The position numbers and the translations under genes are program-made. Shown here one piece after another: positions 3,988-10,301 of a stretch of DNA of 10,301 nt. The first letter of the stretch is position 1; every line of letters begins with the position of its first letter. The stretch covers positions 1-10,301 of the forward strand of contig CALESG010000105.1 in NCBI GenBank assembly GCA_937907215.1, written 5' to 3'. The notes below the pieces were generated by a model. The model made no database searches. It was not told where the DNA came from and saw nothing but the letters and a program-made list of their open reading frames with translations. Source of the DNA: an uncultured Ruminococcus sp. GTDB taxonomy: Bacteria > Bacillota > Clostridia > Oscillospirales > Ruminococcaceae.

Positions 3988-6417
3988 ATGAAAAAATTAA
4001 TGGGGTTACTGGCGGCAGTATCTATGCTTTCTGGTATATCAATATTATCACCTTTTATTGTATCAGCAGAAGAAAAGGTGGAAAATTTGAATGTGGCAAT
4101 TTTGATGGATGCAAGCGGTTCTATTTTAGATAGTGAGCGGCCATCAGATCCAGATTTAACATCCAGGGATGCAGCACGAAGTTTTGTAAATTTGATTCCT
4201 ACAAATGGTGCTACAAGGGTTTCTTTATTTCAATTTTCTAATGATTTAGATCAAGTAGCAGAACTTACAACAGTTGATGCAGATGAGAGCTACCGTCAGT
4301 TGGGAAATGCAATTTCCGGAATGACACATTGTGCAAATGCTACTCACATGGTTTCTAGTATTACAGAAGTATGCAAATATTTGGATCAAAATTCAGACGA
4401 AAACACAAGAAACGTTTTAATTGTTTTTACTGATGGTGCTGAAAATGGGGTATTGACTGCTGCAACAGCTACAGATGAAAAAATTCGGGAAACTGTAAAC
4501 AATTCTATTGGAGATACTGGTGTTGAGGTATATAGTTTGGCTTATGATTATCTGGATGATGATGGTAATCATTCTGTTGGTGATATAGATGGTTATGGTT
4601 ATCGTCTGTTGAAGGAGTATGCAGAGCAAACGGGTGGAACTGTAGAAGTAGCAGAGAATGTCGATCAATTTAAAGATAAATTTTGCAAAGTTCTTGCCTC
4701 TCTTTCTGGCGGTGATCTTCCTAAAATTACAAAAATTACAGATGGAACTTTTGAAACTGATTTGGAAATTGTAGAAGCAGATATCAGCGTTCATATCAAT
4801 GATGCAGAGAAGATTGTATTAACAAAACCAGATGGAAAAATCGTTGATTTAAATGATAAGAATGATAACATTTGGGTGCAGAACACTAAATCTTCTGTTG
4901 ATATCAAGATCATTTCTCCAGATGTCGGAAAATGGAAAATTTCTGTAGAAGGCGTGAAGCCTGAAAATGTTGATATTGATCTGCTTCGTTACTACGATTT
5001 ATCAATGAAAATCAGCACTACATTGAATGGCAATGAGGTCACTAGTGTAACTCCAGGAGATCGATTACATTTGGAGAGTGTGCTGTATTCTGCAGGCAAT
5101 GCTATGAATCCTCAGGATTTATACGAATTGAATAATATGGAAGCTTACGCTTATGTAAGTGATAATACAAGTTTAAAAAATGAGGTTAAAAATAAAACAG
5201 CGGAAGAGATTTCAACATATTTGAAAAGATTAGAAGGAGTACAAAGTTTTGCTTTGGGTATAACAGATACTGCCTTTACAGCAGATATTCCTATTGAAAA
5301 TAATGGTGCAAATTTGATAAGTGTGTTAATTAACTCTGGAAATTTTTATTGTTATGATGAAGTTTTGATTTCTGGTGATGGATCTATTTTCCCGATTAAG
5401 ACTCCAGAAACTGTTTATGTTAGCAATGGCTATTCTACAGAGATTCCTATGTTTAGTGAGAATTACAGCAGTTCGTCAGCTGATGTTAAAATGAACAATG
5501 AATATGATAATAGTTTGATTGATGCGGAATTGGTAAATAATACATTGAAAATCAATGGACGAATGGCGGGCAGTACAATATTGGACTTTACTTTTACTGC
5601 TAAGGATGGTTCATCTTCTTTTGATTTGAAGATTCCAGTAGTTGTGTCTAATGCGATACCTGTAGTAGATTTTACTTTAGATGCTGGAGAAAAGCTTAGT
5701 ATAAAAGATTTGGCAGCACGTGTCAGTGATTATGAGAAAGATACGATTACAATTACGCTGTCAGATGTTTCAGATGATACAATTATAGATGCAAGTTATG
5801 TGGATGATATCCTTACTCTTGAAGGACTTACTGCTGGTGAATCAACGCTGACGCTAGACGTATCGGATGGAGAAAACATTGTACAAGCAACTGTTTATGT
5901 TAAAGTAAGGAAAGCTATGGTCTTTCGTATCCTTCCATTTATTATTGGATTGATTGCCTTAGCTATAATTGCATTAGTTGCTCTTTTACTTCGTAAGAAA
6001 GGCATGAAGCTCCGCAATTCATTGTATGAATTGCGTGTTACTAAAAACGGAGATGAAATTATTGCTCCTGTCAATGTAGATATTCAAAAGAATATGGCTG
6101 ATATTTTAAGACAGGATGCGATTCGCTGTAATGATGATGAATTTTTGACTTTGAAGGTTTTGAGTTCAATTACATTTACAGGAACAAATAAAAGTAATCA
6201 GACAGAAGTGATTGAGCTTAAGAAGAATATTCTTGTAGCAATGGAATATATGGATGATTATGCTCCTGAGCCAGTAGAGTATAGTTTTGGCGTAACCAAG
6301 AAAACTAAGGTTTGTTCTAATGATGGAACACCAAGATATTTCCGTATTGATATTCGCAGTGATGCAACGGCTGAGCAGCCAGACTATACGATTACATTTA
6401 ATATTAAAATGCTGTAA
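3988..6417 (+). CDS. Exported, membrane-anchored von Willebrand A domain protein, 809 aa
   Basis: The ATG at 3988 has AAGGAG (3972-3977) 10 nt upstream; an ATG at 3981 is in another frame and too close. Residues 1-27 are a Sec signal peptide (MKKLMGLLAAVSM, cleavage probably after VSA). A vWA domain follows (about 33-235) with a metal-ion site: Asp41-x-Ser43-x-Ser45 (DASGS), probably Thr119, and Asp149 (FTDGAENG). Residues about 245-470 look beta-rich. Two tandem Ig- or cadherin-like units follow at about 470-553 and 555-640, sharing the pattern AGxSTLxxxxxxxDG. One membrane helix (about 646-668) precedes RKKGMK, and a tail of about 140 residues should face the cytoplasm. The protein would bind a ligand or partner outside through Mg2+ and pass contact inward. 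The tubulin-like gene begins 57 bp downstream, so they are surely one operon. The vWA assignment is firm; the role is inferred. Confidence 0.93.
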   Translation: MKKLMGLLAAVSMLSGISILSPFIVSAEEKVENLNVAILMDASGSILDSERPSDPDLTSRDAARSFVNLIPTNGATRVSLFQFSNDLDQVAELTTVDADESYRQLGNAISGMTHCANATHMVSSITEVCKYLDQNSDENTRNVLIVFTDGAENGVLTAATATDEKIRETVNNSIGDTGVEVYSLAYDYLDDDGNHSVGDIDGYGYRLLKEYAEQTGGTVEVAENVDQFKDKFCKVLASLSGGDLPKITKITDGTFETDLEIVEADISVHINDAEKIVLTKPDGKIVDLNDKNDNIWVQNTKSSVDIKIISPDVGKWKISVEGVKPENVDIDLLRYYDLSMKISTTLNGNEVTSVTPGDRLHLESVLYSAGNAMNPQDLYELNNMEAYAYVSDNTSLKNEVKNKTAEEISTYLKRLEGVQSFALGITDTAFTADIPIENNGANLISVLINSGNFYCYDEVLISGDGSIFPIKTPETVYVSNGYSTEIPMFSENYSSSSADVKMNNEYDNSLIDAELVNNTLKINGRMAGSTILDFTFTAKDGSSSFDLKIPVVVSNAIPVVDFTLDAGEKLSIKDLAARVSDYEKDTITITLSDVSDDTIIDASYVDDILTLEGLTAGESTLTLDVSDGENIVQATVYVKVRKAMVFRILPFIIGLIALAIIALVALLLRKKGMKLRNSLYELRVTKNGDEIIAPVNVDIQKNMADILRQDAIRCNDDEFLTLKVLSSITFTGTNKSNQTEVIELKKNILVAMEYMDDYAPEPVEYSFGVTKKTKVCSNDGTPRYFRIDIRSDATAEQPDYTITFNIKML

Positions 6418-6474
6418 GCACTTATGTGTGTGAAGCGTTTTTTTGAATATTTTAATTATTAAGGAGTGGTAAAA

Positions 6475-9400
6475 ATGGCGATTACCCCGAATACTGAATG
6501 GGTAAAAACAGAATCACACGAAGGTGCTTATTTTAATGCGGTCAAGTATGATGAAGGTGGTTCGATATGGGATCAGATTTCCAAGGCTAATGTAACAGAT
6601 GAACCTACACTTGTTATTGGCATTGGTGGATTGGGAAATAAGACAGTTGATATGATCAAAGGCGAGTATATTAAGAGAATTAACGATAAGAAAAGAAAGA
6701 TCCGTTTTCTTGCTGTGGATACTTGTGCTGACGATTTAAATCAATTGGAATATTTGAATGATAAGGGAAAAGGTACTGGAGAAGAGAAAATCTTCTTTTT
6801 GCCACCAGCAAACGGCCAATTTCTTCGTTTTGCAGAAACCGTAAAAGATCCTGTTAATAGAAAATCTCAGGCAAAATGGATGGATCCTCAAATGTATTCG
6901 GATCTTGATTTTAATGGTAAGGGTGCAGGTCGTTGTCGTCAGATGGGAAGACTTTATTTATCGATTGGAAAGTGCTATCAAGATATTTGTGGAAGGCTGG
7001 CAAGTATATTCAATGATTTTAATACCAATTTTAAAGATCAAATTCCACGTGTTATTTTGATTGCAGGTGTTTGCTCCGGTACTGGCAGCGGTTGTATACT
7101 TGATATTTCCTATTTAATAAGCAAAATAGCGAAAAACATTCTTCATGGAAATTGGCAAGGTGATCTTAATGCATTTATATATGCTCCTGTTCCAAGTGCG
7201 AATAAAGCGGGTGATGATGATGGTGATGAAGCTTTATTTAAGAATCATTTTATCGCTACCATGAAAGAAATTAATAATTTCATTAAATCTGATGTAACTA
7301 ATAATGAATATATATTTGAACATGATAATGGTGTTGATACATCCAGAAAATCTATTTTTAAATCTTGTACAATAGTTCAGGGACATGGTGGTACAACAGG
7401 TGCCTTATTGACTCTGGATGAAGTTAGAAGAAATGTTGCAGATTTCATTGTTTCCTCTTTGTCAAAATTTGAAGTTGCTAATCAGGATTATACTTCTATT
7501 AGTTCTGCTATTGATGGCAATGTAAAACATTATAATAAAGATACATGTGAAAGTCTTACACGTGCTAACCCAAATCTTCCTATTGATACAGGATATAATT
7601 ATCGTGCAATGGGATTTAAGACTGTGCGTTATCCCATTCAAGAGATCATTACGGTTCTCTGTAACAGTGCATTAAAAGAACTTGAAGATTTGTATTGTAA
7701 AGATGATAAAATTGATGCAGAGGACTATTTGAAAGATTTAGGAATTTTACTTCATGGTGCACCATCAAATACCACACCTAAATATCCTAGACTCAATAAA
7801 GAGGGAAACCGTTATCTTTGGTTTGATCAGCTTTTCAAAACACAGGAAACAGCTGCATACAGCAGTATAAAACAAAAAGTAGATAGATATCTTCCAGCAA
7901 GGAAAAATAAAAATAATGTAAAGAATTATATTGATATTGGTATTGATGCTGTTCAATTTAATGGAGGATGGGCTTCAACAGTATATGAAACAATTTCAGG
8001 CAATTTGCGTAAGATTCTAAAAGTAAATCCATATCAAGCAAAATTTCTTTTGCAGGACATTTTATATGGCACTGATGGTGATATTGGTATTTTGGACTGG
8101 ATGAAAACTAATCAAGCACAAGCAAAACAAGATTTGATGGCTTTCCAAACTGCTGCAGAAAAAAGATGTAAGACAATAAAAGACAATCTGGGCTTTTTTT
8201 CAATATCTGATGATGATTATAATATGTTCCGTAGATGTGCATTGGATGTTGCATGGGCAAAATGGCGTATAAGAGTATGGGATAAAATGTATAATGAACT
8301 TTCTAGAGCTTATGAACTTCTTAAGGAAGAAGACAACACGTTATATAAATCATTGGTTACTTTGTTTAGTACAATTTCCGATATTGTTGGAAAAGACAGT
8401 TCTGCAATGCTGAAAGCTACAGAGGCTGGCGCAGGTAAAAACAGAAGTTTTATTCCTATGTTTGATATTGCTGCTAAAGGTAGTATGAGTCCTCGTCTGA
8501 CGGAATTAATGAAATATACATTGAAGGATAATGATGATGGCGATGAAAATTCTTTTGTAAAATCTTTTGCTAAGAGATTAATGGCAAAAATTCTTCATCC
8601 AGACAATATTGATAAACTGAATATAAGTGATTCCACAAAATTTATGCTGGCTGTTGATGAGGTAAAGGAAACTATTAGTAAACTGCTGGATGAAAGCATT
8701 AAGAATTTGGTAATGAATATTCTGATCGTATTCTATACAGCGAAAGAAAATAATCCAGGTTTGGATAGATCTATTCCTGTAGATGCAGTTCTCAAGATCT
8801 TAAATGATACCGGTACATACATGAATCCTCATACTGGTAGTATGGATTATAATGCAATGGCAAACGATTTTGTAGCGACTTATCACATTGATCCATTTGA
8901 AATTACTGCGGATGCGATATTCAAAGAAATGTGTGGTGCAACGTTGTGTGCTTCTTTAACAGGAGCCGGTGTTGTTGAAGCTAATATACTCGATTATAAA
9001 GTATTTACACTGATGAAAAGAGCCGGCGATTTTATAAATAATAAAATTAAGAGTAAAATTATGGCTAAATTTGGCATAGACGAATCTCATATCAGTGAGG
9101 TGGATGATAATTATACTTATGTTCAAGTGTATGCTGGAATTCCACTGTATGCGTTCTTGAATATGGAGGAGTATCACAAGGCGTATACTGTCGCAGTTAA
9201 TAAAGGTGAGTATGGTTTGCACATGAGTTATGAAAGCAGCCCAAATTTCATTCCATGGTCTACGTTCCCTCCTATGGTAAACGATCTTGCTTTGAAAATT
9301 ATTGAATCAGGTGGAAACGCTTATCTGCACAATCCAACTTATAAGGAAGAAATAAAAGTTCTTACCGATGTAAAAGAAGATGCAGATGCAATTGATGCAA

Positions 9401-10301
9401 ATGGTTTCTTTACAAATAGTTATGACATTAGTGGTAAATTAGACTACTATAAGCTGCAGTATCTTATTGATTATACTGTTGTAAATAATACAATAATTGA
9501 AACAATGGTTAATGCTTATAAGGCAGATATTCAGAATGCAGTTGCATCATTGCAAATGCCTCTTATGAGTAATAATGATCCCGTTGGATTTTATATGGAT
9601 TCTATTAAGGGTGCATTGACAAAATCTATTTATGACTATCTTACAGATGCTGGTATTACTTTTGCAGAACGTGAAATTACACCGGGAGCATTTGGACTTG
9701 CAATAACGGATAATGGCTATACACGAGAAAAAGATGCAACGGATAGTAATAATGGCTTTGGCGGTTTTTATCGTACTCTTCGCTATAGTAGTGATGTACG
9801 TCATAATATGAAAGAAATTCGTTCTATGTGCGAAAAGATTCAGAAGAAGTTTAATGATGCCTTTGAAGAAATTGTTCCTATTGTAACACAAAATAAAACG
9901 AAAGAGTTCTGGATAGCAAAGGAAGCAAAAGAAATCGAAAAGTTTATAGAAGCAATAGGCAACGATTTTATTAAGATTGAATTGGATAAAAATAATATTA
10001 TGGTTAGTGATGTGCTTTCTGGAAATGGTGAAGTATTCAACACTATGCGTGCATACGAAAAAGATTATTTGCTTTATAGTGTATATGCTGGATGGTTTAC
10101 AATAAAATATCGTTTTGATGCTGAATACAAGACGCTTTTGGATGGTGCACTTGCTGAGAAGATAGAGTCTGCTGCAGAAACTGGTTATGATACAGTTGAA
10201 GTTTATTCTGTTGCAAAAGAAAAATACCACAACAATGCAGAATTACAACATATGATAAACAGATGTGGTTTTGGAGCAGATACGCCTGCTAAAGCGCTGC
10301 T
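6475..10301 (+). CDS. Large tubulin/FtsZ-superfamily GTPase-like protein (partial, runs off right edge)
   Basis: The frame stays open from the ATG at 6475 (AAGGAG 8 nt upstream) to the window end, 1275 codons with no stop. The N-terminal part has the tubulin-type nucleotide-binding pattern: a glycine-rich loop after a hydrophobic strand (LVIGIGGLGNKTVD, 46-59), FLAVDT (78-83) as the second strand, and the signature AGVCSGTGSG (197-206), the counterpart of GGGTGTG/GGGTGSG in FtsZ and tubulin. These fit the bacterial tubulin-like family (Pfam Tubulin_2). The domain probably covers residues 1 to about 420; the other 850 or more residues are Asp/Asn/Lys-rich, mixed helical, with no motif I recognise and no membrane segment. 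FtsZ is about 380 residues, so this is far larger. It should be cytoplasmic, bind GTP and perhaps polymerise or act as a GTP switch at the membrane with the vWA protein. Whether it hydrolyses GTP cannot be read, because no T7-loop catalytic pattern was found. Confidence 0.88.
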   Translation, partial: MAITPNTEWVKTESHEGAYFNAVKYDEGGSIWDQISKANVTDEPTLVIGIGGLGNKTVDMIKGEYIKRINDKKRKIRFLAVDTCADDLNQLEYLNDKGKGTGEEKIFFLPPANGQFLRFAETVKDPVNRKSQAKWMDPQMYSDLDFNGKGAGRCRQMGRLYLSIGKCYQDICGRLASIFNDFNTNFKDQIPRVILIAGVCSGTGSGCILDISYLISKIAKNILHGNWQGDLNAFIYAPVPSANKAGDDDGDEALFKNHFIATMKEINNFIKSDVTNNEYIFEHDNGVDTSRKSIFKSCTIVQGHGGTTGALLTLDEVRRNVADFIVSSLSKFEVANQDYTSISSAIDGNVKHYNKDTCESLTRANPNLPIDTGYNYRAMGFKTVRYPIQEIITVLCNSALKELEDLYCKDDKIDAEDYLKDLGILLHGAPSNTTPKYPRLNKEGNRYLWFDQLFKTQETAAYSSIKQKVDRYLPARKNKNNVKNYIDIGIDAVQFNGGWASTVYETISGNLRKILKVNPYQAKFLLQDILYGTDGDIGILDWMKTNQAQAKQDLMAFQTAAEKRCKTIKDNLGFFSISDDDYNMFRRCALDVAWAKWRIRVWDKMYNELSRAYELLKEEDNTLYKSLVTLFSTISDIVGKDSSAMLKATEAGAGKNRSFIPMFDIAAKGSMSPRLTELMKYTLKDNDDGDENSFVKSFAKRLMAKILHPDNIDKLNISDSTKFMLAVDEVKETISKLLDESIKNLVMNILIVFYTAKENNPGLDRSIPVDAVLKILNDTGTYMNPHTGSMDYNAMANDFVATYHIDPFEITADAIFKEMCGATLCASLTGAGVVEANILDYKVFTLMKRAGDFINNKIKSKIMAKFGIDESHISEVDDNYTYVQVYAGIPLYAFLNMEEYHKAYTVAVNKGEYGLHMSYESSPNFIPWSTFPPMVNDLALKIIESGGNAYLHNPTYKEEIKVLTDVKEDADAIDANGFFTNSYDISGKLDYYKLQYLIDYTVVNNTIIETMVNAYKADIQNAVASLQMPLMSNNDPVGFYMDSIKGALTKSIYDYLTDAGITFAEREITPGAFGLAITDNGYTREKDATDSNNGFGGFYRTLRYSSDVRHNMKEIRSMCEKIQKKFNDAFEEIVPIVTQNKTKEFWIAKEAKEIEKFIEAIGNDFIKIELDKNNIMVSDVLSGNGEVFNTMRAYEKDYLLYSVYAGWFTIKYRFDAEYKTLLDGALAEKIESAAETGYDTVEVYSVAKEKYHNNAELQHMINRCGFGADTPAKAL

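Noticed and set aside
3951..4133. Small plus-strand frame overlapping the vWA start, with an ATG at 3981
   Set aside because: It overlaps the signal peptide and vWA coding region in another frame. The ATG at 3981 is too close to AAGGAG.
4417..4794. Minus-strand open frame of 125 aa
   Set aside because: It is antisense to the vWA domain coding region and has an Ile/Thr/Ser-rich shadow composition.
6418..6474. Possible terminator between the vWA and tubulin-like genes (T-run at about 6438-6444)
   Set aside because: The T-run is not preceded by a convincing stem, and the short 57-bp gap fits co-transcription.
9547..10230. Long minus-strand open frame of 227 aa
   Set aside because: It lies fully within the tubulin-like gene, has a Cys/Phe/Ile-rich composition typical of an antisense shadow in AT-rich coding DNA, and has no supporting ribosome binding site.
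1..10301. CRISPR array, tRNA or rRNA genes
   Set aside because: No regularly spaced repeats and no tRNA- or rRNA-like sequences were noticed on either strand by eye.

Overview
The window looks like chromosomal DNA of a low-GC Gram-positive gut or rumen bacterium, perhaps a Ruminococcus-like Clostridia. The basis is AT-rich sequence, strong AGGAGG-type ribosome binding sites, sigmaA-type promoters and short U-tailed terminators. This placement is an inference from style, not from a marker gene. Both ends cut through genes.

Layout: (1) At 1-75 (minus strand) lies the N-terminus of a secreted lipoprotein-like protein, with a consensus promoter behind it. (2) At 76-548 there is no gene, but a 105-nt imperfect inverted repeat stands out (249-353); all three of its non-Watson-Crick pairs are G-U wobbles on the plus strand. 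(3) At 549-1611 a three-gene cluster encodes small proteins I do not recognise, closed by a strong terminator. (4) At 1847-2068 (minus strand) is a small XRE-type repressor-like gene with its own terminator. (5) At 2292-2516 is a weak small ORF. (6) At 2684-3766 is a complete tyrosine recombinase. (7) From 3988 to the right edge is a two-gene operon: an exported, membrane-anchored von Willebrand A (vWA) protein and a very large tubulin/FtsZ-superfamily GTPase-like protein, cut by the window end after 1275 codons.

The most interesting region is 2430-3990. The recombinase gene is enclosed by a perfect 21-bp inverted repeat (2490-2510 and 3807-3827). Inside the left repeat sits a near-consensus promoter (TTGACT-17-TAAAAT) pointing out of the segment, leftward. 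Just outside the left repeat is a hairpin-plus-U-tract terminator that would stop that transcript. If the recombinase inverts the segment, this promoter would point through the right repeat at the vWA-tubulin operon, with no terminator visible between. I read this as a candidate phase-variable switch: the sequenced orientation would be the state in which the strong promoter is wasted on a roughly 145-nt RNA, and the flipped state would add transcription to the operon. The inverted repeat, promoter and terminator are seen directly; the inversion and its effect are inferred.

The vWA plus tubulin-like pair matches a gene association that has been proposed, from comparative genomics, to be a membrane-remodelling system with an FtsZ-like GTPase and a vWA protein. 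Here the vWA protein has a signal peptide, one C-terminal membrane helix and a cytoplasmic tail of about 140 residues, so it could link an outside ligand-binding module to a tubulin-like partner in the cytoplasm. Further members of the operon may lie beyond the right edge.
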